NCBI RefSeq assembly: GCF_000090795.2
Contig: NW_003546262.1
Coordinates: 114,961-151,120 of the forward strand
DNA length: 36,160 nt
Source: Amphimedon queenslandica
Lineage: Eukaryota > Porifera > Demospongiae > Haplosclerida > Niphatidae
Reading direction: 5' to 3'
Below the pieces are notes generated by a model. That model worked only from the letters and a program-made list of their open reading frames with translations. It ran no database searches and was not told the origin of the DNA. Below are positions 1 to 11,377 of the stretch, one piece after another. The number at the start of each line of letters is the position of its first letter. The first letter of the stretch is position 1. The position numbers and the translations under genes were made by a program.

Positions 1-321
1 TGTCTCTTACATCCTCCGGACAATTTTGATGTTTTAAATTTTGTATCTATTTGTGAGACAGGTGGTACCAGATCTACTAGCTATGGTCATTTAAAATAGA
101 ATTTCAAGAGGACCTCTACAACAAGACATTTCTACTTCAACAGAGTGGTGCGACTTTGGAATTCTGTTCCCCCGTCATGTCTGGACCTAAATCTTTCTTA
201 TCAAACAATAAAGTCTCAATTAAAAGATCACTTCTGGTCTCACTTTGAGTTATATTTTTCCTCCAACTCTGTTTGCTCTTACCACTATCTATGCCCCTGT
301 TTCAAGTGTCACATTGCATAA
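1..321 (+). pseudogene. LINE reverse-transcriptase ORF, C-terminal end
   Basis: Frame 1 reads from the window edge to a TAA at 319-321. It gives the typical tail of a LINE ORF2 protein: the FYFNRVVRLWNSVPPSCLDL stretch (about residues 44-63), a KSQLKDHFWSHF segment, and a final CPCFKC cysteine motif. This tail is common in CR1/L2/Jockey-group non-LTR retrotransposons; the clade cannot be set from so little. One in-frame TAG at 97-99 breaks the frame, so the copy is dead. The reverse transcriptase and endonuclease domains lie left of the window or are missing through 5' truncation. Confidence 0.8.
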
Positions 322-505
322 ATTTTATTTTTAACTTATTTTTACTTTATTAATTACTTCACTAATTCTATTTTAAATCCTATTTCTAAGGCTGTAACAC
401 TAGTTGTTGCAGTCCTTCAGCACTCCTAACTTTCTTTTAACTTTTACAAATTGTAATTCTGTAGTAGTGCTGTGAAGTTTCAATAATAATAATAATAATA
501 ATAAA
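322..505 (+). mobile_element. LINE 3' UTR with (AAT)n tail
   Basis: Directly after the LINE stop comes about 160 bp of AT-rich sequence. It ends in an (AAT)n run at about 482-503, followed by unrelated sequence. A short tandem-repeat tail instead of poly(A) is usual for CR1/L2-type LINEs and marks the element's 3' end. Confidence 0.7.
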
Positions 506-567
506 AAGTTATAATAAATTAAGTTTATGGTAGTTTTTAGAGATAATAATTTTAGTTAAATGTATTA

Positions 568-702
568 GGAGGAATATTACGTGTGAATCAACACAATGCA
601 CCACCTGAAGCAATTAATGGAATTGGACAAATAGGAACACATGCTGATTACATTGAAGACGTTCCATCACTAATATCACAAGATTATGGAAACTCCAATT
701 AG
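568..702 (+). pseudogene. Short unassigned coding fragment
   Basis: A 44-codon open stretch starts just after a TTAG acceptor-like site and ends at TAG 700-702. It contains the residues NQHNAPPEAINGIGQIG. The composition looks coding and the next transposase relic lies downstream on the same strand, so it may be an upstream exon of that CACTA-like gene. I recognise no domain. Confidence 0.25.
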
Positions 703-771
703 TATTTTATTTGTACACAATTACCCATTGTGTGTACATAACTAGGTGTATGCCATCAAAAACTTTTAATC

Positions 772-1460
772 ATGGCTACATTTCCACATTTTGATATTGC
801 GAGAGGTGTGACTATTGATCCCATGAAAGGCATTTCCAGTAGTGTTTCAAAAGCTGTAATGTCTCTTTGGTTTGATACATGTCATCACACACAGCAAAGG
901 TTTTTTAAAAGTAAACTTTTGAAAGTTAACAAACACCATCAATAATTATCGCCAACGTATGAACTAGAAAATGTACAAGATCACTGGATCAAAGTGAATA
1001 CTGGAAAGGTATGTCTTTTTCTAAAAAATCAGTTACCACTGCTTTTTATTATGCAGCATCAGAGTACCATTACCTTTTACTGTTTTATTATCTTACATGA
1101 CAGATGTTCTTCCACGTAGTTACTATAAAAATGTACAGCAACTTGTAATAGCTATATATTATTTTAAACAAAAATTCAATTTTTGATGAGGATTTAGATT
1201 ACAGCTAGGAATTACTAATTGAGTTTCATAAAACCATTGTCAATCTATATGCTATGTGCATACACCAAAAATTTATTATTGGCTTGATAAATTAACTACT
1301 ACAGGTAAACGATATGCCACTATCAATATGCACTATTTACTCCATCTAACAGACATCGTGAAGGACTTTGGGCCATTATGGGCCAACTTAAGACTTGGTT
1401 GAAATTGGTGACAATACTGTTAAAAATTGTTTCACAGAACTAAAAAATAGACATATACAT
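772..1460 (+). pseudogene. CACTA/EnSpm-like transposase relic
   Basis: Broken pieces in shifting frames follow the order of the metazoan CACTA (TNP2-like) transposase. First comes FPHFDIARGVTIDPM...VMSLWFDT (from ATG 772), matching the family's 'FDxxxGVxxDxMH' start of the catalytic region. Next are YWKGMSF (about 1000), a LNKNSIFDEDLDY...ELLIEFHKT segment (about 1160-1240), and MHYLLHLTDIVKDFGPLWAN (about 1330-1385), which fits the family's NVHxLxHL...GPLWA block. A GDNTVKNCF piece follows in another frame. At least five stops or shifts are present, so it is inactive. No CACTA-type ends were found. The family call rests on remembered motif order. Confidence 0.6.
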
Positions 1461-2046
1461 AAAAATAAAGTTGGTGACCCATTAAATTATATTGATTTTA
1501 GATAATGGTATAGTTTCTGCAATTCATTTCCTTCATTTTATGTAATCTAAAACCAGTTCTGATGACATGACAACTTCCTACAGATTTTTAAATGACAGTC
1601 AACCTAATAAGTCAGGAGCTACTAATTAGTTTACATTTTCCATTAATTAGCAAGTGGCAATTATAGTGCTTGTCAGTCAACATTGTTCCTATGTAATGCC
1701 AGATAATCTTAATGTACTGAGATACTTGTATAATTAAAATTAGGCATTTAATGACTCATTGCAATAATAGATAAATTTGATAAGTATCTGCACTATCATA
1801 GTTGTTCAACAACTACCATCAATAAAATTTAGAAAGGTTAATTGGATTCTAAAGCATATTCATATTAATGTAGTTGAAACAAGGACAAGTAGGATTGCCA
1901 ACGATGAAGAAAAATATGAAATTATTGTCTTACTTTTGTGACAAATTCTACTCCACATTGTACTATTAATGTTACTATTTAAGTAATTACAGATCACCTT
2001 GCAATGTAGTTTAAAATTTGTCACGTTAATAGGATTTTTACATTAT
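1461..2046. other. Non-coding spacer
   Basis: AT-rich sequence between the CACTA-like relic and the P-like element. I see no reading frame or repeat I can support here; it may be decayed 3' sequence of the CACTA-like element. Confidence 0.4.
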
Positions 2047-2053
2047 GTTTCTT

Positions 2054-2090
2054 CATGGATACTGGAGCAGTGAAAGGGATTGGAAACGCC
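2054..2090 (+). repeat. Left TIR of P-like element
   Basis: 37 bp, identical to the reverse complement of 7222-7258. It starts with CA, as P-element ends do. Confidence 0.85.
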
Positions 2091-2178
2091 CAGTGATTGC
2101 AGTGTCACGTCCGTTAAGCGGTGAAGCCATCAAAGTTAAATGTTATTTTTAACCCTATGTTACCTAAGCTAAACTATA

Positions 2179-3415
2179 ATGATGAACTGCAGTTGCAACA
2201 GTGTACATAGTCTTGTTGCTTCATTGGAGAATCTTTCAGAGCTTCCTGAATATCAGGGAACCATAAGACACTGCACAAGAGTTTCTTCAAGTCTTCATTT
2301 GATTATCGATAAATTAAAGAAATATGAATGAGCTCTAGTAGTGAAGCAATTTGCTGAGAAGTTTACAAAATCCTTATCATCAATAGGAGATATTCTTGTT
2401 AAAGGTAAGGGGACGAGCGTTGCAACAAGATCATATATGTGGAAACAATCCATGACTTCACTGCTTCAGAAGACTATAGAAGAGATTGGATTAAGGTGTT
2501 GGATGGTATTGGCACTGATGTCTTGGAAGTACTTTTAGCTATTGTAACACAGCACTGTGCACAAACTATGTTGCATAACATGATATTAGAGCTGGTGCCA
2601 ACAAAAGACACCATAAACCCAGAAATAAAATTAAAACCTGATGATGAAGAGGCAGTCAGATATACATCTCAATATGTTGTACATTCCTTAATGGGAAAAT
2701 TTGTGGAATCTTCCAACCAATATGTGGATCTTTTAACTTCAATGCTGGCCAATTAAGATGACATAGAAGATGATAATGATAATGACTTTTTGGCATACAC
2801 TAAAAGTTGGACTACTCTTGTAGATTGTGGTGGCCTATGCCATGTCAATGATTAGGCATATTTACTAGTCAATTGGATAGAAGTGACAATAAGAAATTTT
2901 TTACATAAAGATGGCATCAGTATTGGTGAAGCTACTGAAGCAATTTTGCAATCTGATGATGACATTGGTTACTGATCTATTATATGTGACCATAATTGAC
3001 AAAAGGTACCTTATGGCGGATTTTTAAATTCATCATTATAATGAAAAATATCAACCTGTGAGTGCTCTGTTAGTCAAAAATTGTTTCAAAAAGATAGATA
3101 GTAACTTTTTGCATCCTCTGGAGTAGTTTTATGTTAAATGGAGCTCAGGAAGGTGGAATTGTTAGGCTATAAAGACCAATTTTCCTATCCGCCATAAGGT
3201 ACCTTTTGTCAATTATGGTCACATATGCCAAAGTGCTGCTAGTGAAGACGAAGAGGATCAGACAGAGAAGTTACTGAAGTATTGCAGATTTATGGATAAC
3301 TATAAGAGGATATTCTTTTCCAGGAAATATTTTGGAACAGTACAAGCGATGTATTAATGAATCAACATCAAAGGCAAAATCATTACGGAAAAACTTGAAA
3401 TTGAATAACATTTAA
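2179..3415 (+). pseudogene. Second gene of the P-like element, function unknown
   Basis: ATG 2179 opens a frame starting MMNCSCNSVHSLVASLENL that passes a TGA at 2329, then shifts one frame near 2440. It continues as HDFTASEDYRRDW...MILELVP...EEAVRYTSQYVVHSLMGKF to a stop at 2754-2756. Coding sense carries on beyond: an acidic run, then DFLAYTKSWTTLVD, a TAG, and FLHKDGISIGEATEAILQSD. A MITE (2986-3222) then splits it. The end, GNILEQYKRCINES followed by a basic tail, stops at about 3415. Total length would be about 330 residues. I recognise no catalytic motif. The R-Y-x-x-x-Y-V-V segment resembles a phrase seen in other transposon proteins, but that is a weak cue. It converges on the transposase gene, about 150 bp away. 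It may be a helper protein of the element or a captured gene. Confidence 0.6.
2986..3222 (+). mobile_element. MITE family A, copy 1
   Basis: A 237-bp element with inverted ends GTGACCATAATTGACAAAAG and GGTACC/CCGCCAT inner motifs at both sides. It is flanked by ATAT at 2982-2985 and 3223-3226. It lies in the second gene of the P-like element and so inserted after that gene existed. It runs inverted relative to copies 2 and 3. Confidence 0.85.
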
Positions 3416-3562
3416 CGTTGTATATATATCACATACTTGATACTTCATTCAATCACTTAACTTTTGGCTATTAACTTTGAAATATCACAATCATTTGCTG
3501 CATCGTTGCTTTTTAGGAAGTGGCTCTTTACATTTTGAGAAATTAATATCTGCTTTTTTATT

Positions 3563-6500
3563 TCAGAGGGAGTTACCCCGCAAAAGTTGCAATGCCATTG
3601 ACCCTTGCACCCTCAGACTTGCTGTTGCATTAAGTACTTGATGTATTGTTGGATTGTCACATCCTCCACCCTGCTGCCTTAGTTTGCCAAAGAAAGATTC
3701 CAAAGGGTCTTGTACAAGTGTTTCACTCAGAAACAAATTTACTCCAGGCAAAGTAAATATATGATTCACCAAACCAATAAATGATTTCACTATAAAGGAC
3801 ATGTTCTGTTTATTAATCACGAAGTCATTAGTAGTTATCTGTTATTTGAATTCTTTCTATAGTTTGCTGACTAAGTAAACATCTTTTTCTTTTCTTCCTC
3901 TGAAAATCCATCCCTCTCCATAACACTCTTGTTCCAATTATCCAAATAGCCAATAAAATCAACTGCCAACCACTGTAACAACATCTATTACGTAAGTTGC
4001 TACATTCATTGCAACTTACTTTCAACCTATCATCATTTGCAGTGCGATAAGGATAGCAATACTTCTTTAGCTCATGCTTTTCTCTAGATATAGAAGAAAC
4101 ATTTAAACAGTCAAAAAAGTGGTCAAAATACTCCACAAATTTCGCCAATTCAGCATGACCATATTCTTTCTAAGCGCAAGATACAGTTTCACTAAGCACC
4201 TATGACATAAAAATACGTGTATGTACATGATGTGTGACACTTATATAAGTTATATTTTGGATGCCAAATCCACTCTCATTTTAGAGTACAAATTTAAGTG
4301 GACATGTTCATATTTCAGTTTCACTTTAAATAAACCACCTCCTGCTGGTGATATCTGGCCCTTGTTCTTTTCATATAGCTCCATAATAGGTTGCCAGCTC
4401 AGTGGAGATCCATTACACTATAAAGATACATGAATACAATTAGACCATATAGGTATATTTGTGCTCACCCATAATTGCCTACTCTTCTTGTGAGCATAAG
4501 AGTTTGCTAGGCAGTTTCGTGTTGTCTTCAGAAGGTGGGAGACATCAGAAAAGAAGAAGACCTGTCGATGGTCATCTGCAAAATGGTTTATAACTTTGTG
4601 CACAAAATTATCTTTGCTTTTGGAGTCACGATGCATCTTAAAAAAAGGAACGGTCGCATGAAGCTCCATCGGCTGTCAAAACCAACACTCTGAATCCTGT
4701 CAACTCTAAATTACAAATAACTTCCCACACAATAGGATATAATATGCCAGCTGATAGTGATTGACATGGAAACTGAGCATAGGGAAACTTTAAGTTGATA
4801 AAAAGCCCTTGTACCATAAATACTAGCTTAGACTTTGCAACATTATCATGAATTTGACACTCATCAATTTGATCAATAGCTGAATTCACATCACACAGAT
4901 CCATAAATCTTATAGGTCCCTTGATGTTTATCATAAACTAAGCCGGCGTTGATTTTCACTTCATCAAAAACAACACAAACATGTGTTTGCCACATTTCCA
5001 ATTGATCCAGCTTTGCTTCATTTGCTAATTGATTATTGACTTCGTGTTGAATTCCTGATTTGGACTTAAAAACATGTGTGTAATCACGAAGTGTGCGCTC
5101 AGATGGTAATGTGATAAAACCAGTTTCCCTCATAGCTCAGTAGGCTGAAGATGATTGGAGCTTTAAACTTAAGCACTGATGCCATCTTACAAGCCTTTTA
5201 TCTTTTAATGATGTATTCTTTAGCTGTTGAGTCCAGAATATTTTTCTCAATGACCCTCATTGTTATTTGGGCTAGCATCTATATCTTTCATGAACCCTAA
5301 GAGGTCTGATCCTAATTGTTCATCAACCTGAACACCTTTCCTGGATGAGATCTGACAGCTTCTTTTCCAATGCTGCTATTTTTTGTATTTATTGAAAGTT
5401 GTCTCTTTCTCTTTAATGCACGCTGACTTCACTATGGTGTGGTCAGTCATCTTAAATTGGAGTGACTGGAAGGCATTGTCATTTTAGCACTGTCCTTTTC
5501 CTTGGTGAAATTGGCAAGACAGCTATGTAATGTATCTCGATACTTAATACATTTATTACACCTGTCTAGGTCTTTCAAAATGATAATTTCACTATTAACT
5601 GTGCGGACAGTACTTGAGAATACTTCTTCAATATGAACTCCTAAACTGTGATCGATAAATGAGACAATGGCATTCCCAGTACGTGACTTCGTCACTCCTT
5701 TTTTAGCTTCTAGCATAGATACAAATTGTTAATTTGGGTTAACAGGACAAATTTTATACTTTAAAAGTGTATCTATTACATGCTTGAAAATAGAGACATC
5801 TATTATGTCCTGAACACTGGAAAAAGTAGGAAGCTTCCTCATATCATAGGGTTTTGACACCACAAAGCATTGCCAAGTACAGTCACAATACAAGATAAGT
5901 GTGAACATCAGAGTGACAGGATTGGCACAAAAAAGGGAGGTTGCTGGAAGGTGAAAATTTGCCAACAGACAGTATTGAAGTGAAGAATGAGGGTCCTGAG
6001 TGACATCAATCCATGGTGTCTCAGATATTGCACTATCAATATCTGTTTTCATAACTTCAAGGGATGGTGTAACTTGAACTGGAGAGAAGGGAGGTGCATT
6101 TGGACAACTACAAGGAGACTCAGAGATGATTTGCAACTAAGACAGGGTATGAAGAGTTACTATACATGTACAATACAACCCAAATAATTAATCAATTTAG
6201 AATAATATGACATTTATTACTTAATGGCTCATCCATGACACTAGCAATGCATGGTAAATCCAAAGAAGTTAAATATTCATCTTCAATGGGAGTATTAGTA
6301 TCTTCTACTATACTGTATATTAAGTGAATAAATTAAATCTTATTTATATACCTAATGAAATACATGGAGGAGTGGATGTAGGCCCATTCATGACAATAGT
6401 GTCATAATCAGGAGGTGATGTAGCATCAGTGTCAATCACTGCAAAATCAGAAATAAATGATTTATATGTAAAATACTGACTACCTTGTTCTAAGGTGTTT

Positions 6501-6714
6501 TCATGTACATGCACAAAAGATTGAACAAAACTGCTAGTCTGAGGACCTGTCAATTTGGCAATATTATGTAGACATTCACTTAGAGTTACTAACTTTGTTC
6601 TTTGCTTTTCTGAGTAAATTTTGTTGATGTTGGACCTGTTATACTTGTTTTGGTTTTCTTAAACTTCTTTCTTTCCTGGTTTTTCTTTCTTGTCATTTTC
6701 ATTTTTCTACCCAT
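3563..6714 (-). pseudogene. P-element/THAP9-type transposase gene
   Basis: Read right to left. The likely start is ATG at 6714, giving a basic N-terminus (MGRKMKMTRKKNQERKKFKK) that looks like a nuclear-localisation signal. No THAP zinc finger is visible. Then follow weakly conserved exons (6553-6344, 6136-5729), a C-x2-C motif (DRCNKCIKYRDTL, about 5570), a coiled-coil-like IAALEKKL, and FWTQQLK. Next is the conserved LPSERTLRDYTHVF block, then CVVFDEVKI (first acidic catalytic residue) with GLVYDKHQG, and VLTADGASCD (second acidic block). SDVSHLLKTTRNCLANS marks the GTP-binding insertion domain of P transposases. The C-terminal DPLESFFGKLRQQGGG...NP belongs to the RNase H-like C-terminal part. 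Candidate introns: 6308-6351, 6137-6220, and a clear one at 3973-4019 (47 nt, GTAAGT...TTACAG). Stops near 5150-5300 and several shifts make this copy inactive. Confidence 0.8.
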
Positions 6715-7221
6715 GGTTATGATCTATTCAAAGAAAAAAGCACACGAAGCACTAGAACTATATGTACTAATAATAAAAATTAAGTGTTACTAGAAGTAAA
6801 AGATATACTTAGTATACTAGAGGTACACAAAGGTACCCTACTGTGCAAACTACAAAATAGCTGTAAAGGAAATATGCTACATAATTCACTTAAACTAAAA
6901 ACATAAAACCATACACAAACATGTTGCTCAAAACATGATAATAATAACTAATTTTGTAGAAGTACCTAGTAGGAAATAAAGGTACACAAACACTCATGAG
7001 GCACAGGTTTTTTAAATATAAGATAGTACAATATCCAACGGCTATTTTTGTTTGTTATGGCAAGTAACAATGAATCTGGCACTTAAAAAGTGATTTCAGA
7101 AGAAGTAAACAAAAACAAGACTTGTAGAGGAAAACAAAGGGCCAGTATACAAAAAGAGAGCTCAAGTAAGTAACTGCGCCCACTTCCATTCGCAAAATGC
7201 CCGTCCCCACTGCAATGATTT

Positions 7222-7258
7222 GGCGTTTCCAATCCCTTTCACTGCTCCAGTATCCATG
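7222..7258 (-). repeat. Right TIR of P-like element
   Basis: Inverted copy of 2054-2090 without mismatch. It is followed at once by the GTTTCTT target duplication. Confidence 0.85.
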
Positions 7259-7265
7259 GTTTCTT

Positions 7266-7616
7266 CAATATTCGTGTAATATCCTACCTGGCCTTGTTTC
7301 GATCACCTTTGTATGAAATTGATGTAGAATGCTATAAAGCCTTGATTTTTTACTTTTATTGTTCTAATAGTGTTAATTTTTATAACAATTGATGATTTCT
7401 TAGTAGCCCTGTGCAATACTTTTTGATTTTAGAGAAACAATAATTCTTTTTCAGCTGGATATATTACCACGAAAATAAGGGTGCTAATTATGGCCACAAT
7501 GTAGTTATTGCCACCAATTGGTGCCAAATCGGGCCACAAGATTGCTAATGTAACTGAAATTGCATATGATGTCATAATGGCCACGTCTGTTTTAAGCAAC
7601 GACACCTAAAATCAGT
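7266..7616. other. Non-coding spacer
   Basis: Between the P-like element and the MULE-type relic. TGGCCAC motifs recur at about 7491, 7533 (as GGGCCAC) and 7579 but form no TIR I can prove; no gene seen. Confidence 0.35.
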
Positions 7617-9257
7617 ATGGTGCAAGCACATGTAGGACACCATGCAGAAGAGTGTTTACTATCTGTTGGAAAGATTTTCTGTACATTTGATGATTCAGAG
7701 ACAGCCTATGAGCAGCTGAAAACCAAAAAACCATCCTTTTTAGTTTCTCGTAGCTAAAAGGTGGAAGATTTTAATAGAAAATAATCAAGTTAGTTGTACA
7801 GTGGTCACTTTGCTGATTCCTCCAAGTTTAAATGGACATACTACGATATAAGTTGGTTCACATTATCAATAACATCGTTCAAGATCATAAGGATAACATC
7901 CTAATCAGAGTTCCTTTCTACGGCCAAGATGACACTTGCCTACAGCAAAGTGACCAAAACGCTAGTTGTTAGGGAGTGTAATCTGGAACATAACCACAAG
8001 ATTGGAGGAAGTGACATAAAGCACTATCTTTCTGGAAGGAAATTGTCAAAAGAGAAAGGAAAGTATGTGGAAGAGCTTGTCTCTGCTAAGGCTAATAGTA
8101 AGCATAATAAAGATTTGGTGCTTCAGAATTATTGAAAGCTGTTTAAAATAAAAGATGTGCAGAATGTTTGTACCAAAAATTAGAGAGAAAGAAAGGTGAA
8201 TTAAAAGATGCACAGTTAGTGTTAAGTAAAGTGTGACACGAGTTAAATAAGGATTTAAGTTCAAGTGGAGGTGTTGTTGTTGATGACAATGATATACTTC
8301 GTCATTTATTATTTTCTAAGTAGCCATAATTACAAAGAAATTTTTTCAGAAGTTTCCGGAGGTGTTATGACAGCATATATAGTACCTACAAATTGGGTAT
8401 GACTTTGTTTTGTGTGATGATTAAAGATGGCTATGGTCATGGCCAAACTATTTTATGCAGCAGAAAACTCCGCAACACTTCCGAATGTTATGCAATTATT
8501 TAGGGAGCGTAATGAATTTGGAGAGTGTTATAATCGTTGGTAAAAATTTTACTGGTTAAAAGTACTTTCTAAAGGGTTTCCAATTGCTACAATTTGGTAT
8601 TGTCAATGGCATGTTCTAAAGGCATTTTTCAAATCTCTATCAGATCACGACATTGACAAATGAAAGAAAAACGAATGTCAGCATATACTACACAAAATTG
8701 TCTTTGGATGTATGAGGAAACGTATCATAGCTGGAGCAGCCTCTGCGATAATAATATACTTAATAAACATTTTGAGATCCATTGGAATGAGTGCTGGAAA
8801 ATGTGGGTAATGAATGACAGAGACAACAATGTACTGTGGAAATACTCAAATAATTGCTTGCAAAGCCAAAATTAGGAAAGAAAAATGTTACATCTAGGTC
8901 ATCATCTCTTTCTGAAATGTGTGACAACTAGTTGCTTCACTTTCGCAGATATCAAATGCAATATTCACATCAGTCTTTCCAGTAGAATCATGAATTGTCA
9001 ATGAAATTCTTGAAGCATGTCAACTTTTAATGATTTTTACACACTATGCATCATCACTAGTTTCAGAGCAACTAATTTTGTCAAGTCAGTTCCTAATTTA
9101 ATAGAGGAAACAGAAAATTTTACTACTGTCTCACACGAACAATCATAATTGTGTAGCTAGTTCTTCATATGACTGTAGCTTCAGTACAACAATGTATCAG
9201 CTATGTTGTCATCAGTTTGCAGCCAGAGCGAAGCAAAGAGCTGAATTGATGATTTAG
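7617..9257 (+). pseudogene. MULE-type transposase with FAR1/FLYWCH-like and SWIM-like ends
   Basis: Fragments in changing frames keep the order of Mutator-like transposases. From ATG 7617, MVQAHVGHHAEEC..., a sharply broken region, then a plus-strand piece at 7929-8135 with VRECNLEHNHKI. That matches the C...H-N-H end of a FAR1/FLYWCH DNA-binding domain, and a lysine/glutamate-rich helix follows. The catalytic part shows FCVMIKDGYGHGQ (about 8400-8450), the family's 'DGxGxG' strand, and FPIATIWYCQWHVLKAFFKS (about 8580-8640), the C-x2-(W/H)-H block of MULE transposases. Near 9180-9235 the YQLCCHQF motif looks like the end of a SWIM zinc finger. Stops and shifts occur every 100-200 bp, so it is long dead. 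Element ends not found. Confidence 0.65.
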
Positions 9258-9886
9258 GAGAAAGCTGGCTCAAAAGTTATCAACTGCACATACCTATAAC
9301 AGGTCATTTTAATAAATATTATACATAAATAATATAACCATGAAGTAGATTATCATCAGCATGTCATATCAGTAGATCAGCATGGTAATTGTTACAGTGC
9401 AATTTGCTGGCATGTAGATTTAAAATAAGTGAATTTGACTACTAAATTTAATTTGTGACTTAAAATTTCACAGATACCCAACAAATAAAACTTCTATATG
9501 CCGGAATTTATAAAGGAGAACATGGGATTTCCTCCAAACTTCAGTTCACCTCCTCTAAAATACAGCACGAGATGACTGATTGGCAAAAGCAATATTTGGC
9601 GAATTTGTTTGTACATAGTTATTGGCAAAATTTATATTCGCAAATTTGTGCCATTTGCCATTGAGCATGCTCAGTCTGAAACAAAATGGCAGGTTTTATA
9701 TTGGCAATTTATTCAAAAAACAAATTGCCAATAGTAATGCCTCGCTAACAAATCATTTCGTATGGTAGTATGAGTAAAGTTAATGAAGGGCTGTTCATTT
9801 GCACACAATAAAAACTGTGTGAAATTGGATTTTGCTAAAAGTTAATACACCCATAATGTACTGGTATGTAATGTTATCCTGTATGT
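9258..9886. other. Non-coding spacer with TTGGCAAA/TTTGCCAA-type motifs
   Basis: No gene seen. Between about 9578 and 9735 the words TTGGCGAATTTG, TTGGCAAAATTT, CAAATTTGTGCC, TTGGCAATTT and CAAATTGCC alternate on both strands. This makes imperfect inverted repeats that could be a decayed MITE or foldback element; no target duplication is visible. Confidence 0.35.
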
Positions 9887-10559
9887 TTGACATGTCCCTC
9901 ACACAAAAAGGCTCTTGATTCTCTGTATGATACAGTATGTAGTCCTGTTACAATGTATTTTTACAAGAAAACTGTGGAAATAGGAATGTTAAATGATGCC
10001 ATGAATGATCTTTCGTATGAAGAACCTGAATCTATGATTGACAATTTAGAGAGGAAAATGCTGTTATTACAGAGTCATTAGTGATGGAAATGCTGAGATC
10101 TAGAGGTCTTAAACTTAAATAAGCAAGAATGAGGGCTGCATTAAGAAAGACTGGTACTTTTCTACGCTGGCCAGGTGGAGTTGTCAAGCAACTTGTGTAT
10201 CATGTTGCTAGGCCAAATTTATTTAGCCACGTAGGTATGAATATTGTCTTAAAACTAAGGATGAAGGATAATGAGAAATTTTTAACCCTTCATTGTTACC
10301 TTAATACATTTACACCCCTGCTTTTGTTTTAAAAAGTTGTCAAACTTTTGATAATGCATGTGCTTTCAGTAAACATACATGATGTAATTATTAATATTAG
10401 ATATGCTTTGCATTTTAGACTCTCACCACAAACTAATGGAGGCTTGTTACTCATGGTGGCATAGATCGGTTTAGCAGACACTTAGTTTATCTCAAGTTTG
10501 CTACCAATATCAATGCACAGACAGTTTACAGTATAGTTTTATGGAAGCTATCAACATTT

Positions 10560-10981
10560 GTGACCCGATATGAGAAAACCAGGCTATATGCTCCAAAATT
10601 GAAAATTGAGATTTATGGTTTTTTTAATTAAGCAAAGTTTTTCCTATCTTTTGGTCCTTCTTCCATGTCATTTAACACATCTAATGCTGAGTTATGCTTA
10701 TTTATGCAACAAGAAGTCTAAACGAATGAAATTGAGTTGTAGCCATTTTTATCATTATATCTTGCATTATTTACATGGTACACAACAAAAAGAAAGGTCT
10801 GTAAATGACCTCTTTCAAGTTATTTTAGGGCAAACTTGGTATCAAATGAAAGGAAATTCTTTATACAATATATTTTTGGTATAATCTCAGTTTTGATAAG
10901 GTACCGCTGTCACAACTTTAAGAAGCCATATCTCCAATTGATAATTCCCGCAGATAGCCTGGTTTTCTCATATTGGGTCAC
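10560..10981 (+). mobile_element. MITE family B (GTGACCC ends)
   Basis: 28-bp inverted ends (GTGACCCgATATGAGAAAACC on the left, one mismatch on the right) bound 422 bp. Flanks are ATTT at 10556-10559 and 10982-10985, a 4-bp target duplication. Deleting the element and one ATTT brings the two halves of the integrase reading frame together, which proves insertion into that gene. The ORFs inside have no recognisable content. Confidence 0.85.
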
Positions 10982-11367
10982 ATTTATCATTTGCTATCAA
11001 GGGTACGTTCTGATTTTGGGATGGAGAATGTCCTGGTAGCTCAACACATAATTGATCGTAGAGAACCTGATTGACGAAGAATGATAGTTGGCTTCTTTGT
11101 TCCAACCAAAGAATTGAACACCTGTCGAAAGATATGCATAGCTGTGAGACTTGTCTGTATTATAACTTGTTCTATTTTTAGAAGATCAGGGTTTGTTGTT
11201 ACCATTAAATAAATGTCAACATATTTGCTCTTCATAATGTTTTCATTCCATGTATCAACAGACCACTTAGCCAGTTTAGTCATGAATGGAATCATCATTC
11301 AATAAGTACAATGCACAACAAATCACCACACCAGTTGTATAATGCTGGAATGCTACTGCTTCCACAC

Positions 11368-11377
11368 NNNNNNNNNN
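11368..11377. other. Assembly gap (10 N)
   Basis: Ten unknown bases within the tail of the plus-strand integrase gene. The reading frame and distance across it cannot be judged. Confidence 0.99.

Larger units (their letters stand above)
2054..7258. mobile_element. P-element-like DNA transposon, complete
   Basis: A 37-bp perfect TIR at 2054-2090 (beginning CATGGATACTGG) recurs inverted at 7222-7258, and further matching (TGCAGTG) continues inward. The element is 5205 bp. It is flanked by GTTTCTT at 2047-2053 and 7259-7265, a 7-bp target duplication. Inside lie a minus-strand P-type transposase gene and a plus-strand second gene, tail to tail, with a later MITE insertion. Perfect TIRs and duplication mean the insertion is fairly young, yet both genes carry stops. 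It may have moved through transposase supplied in trans, or decayed since. Confidence 0.85.

Noticed and set aside
10606..11039. Open frames within MITE family B as a possible transposase
   Set aside because: Too short, overlapping, AT-driven and without motifs; the element is non-autonomous.
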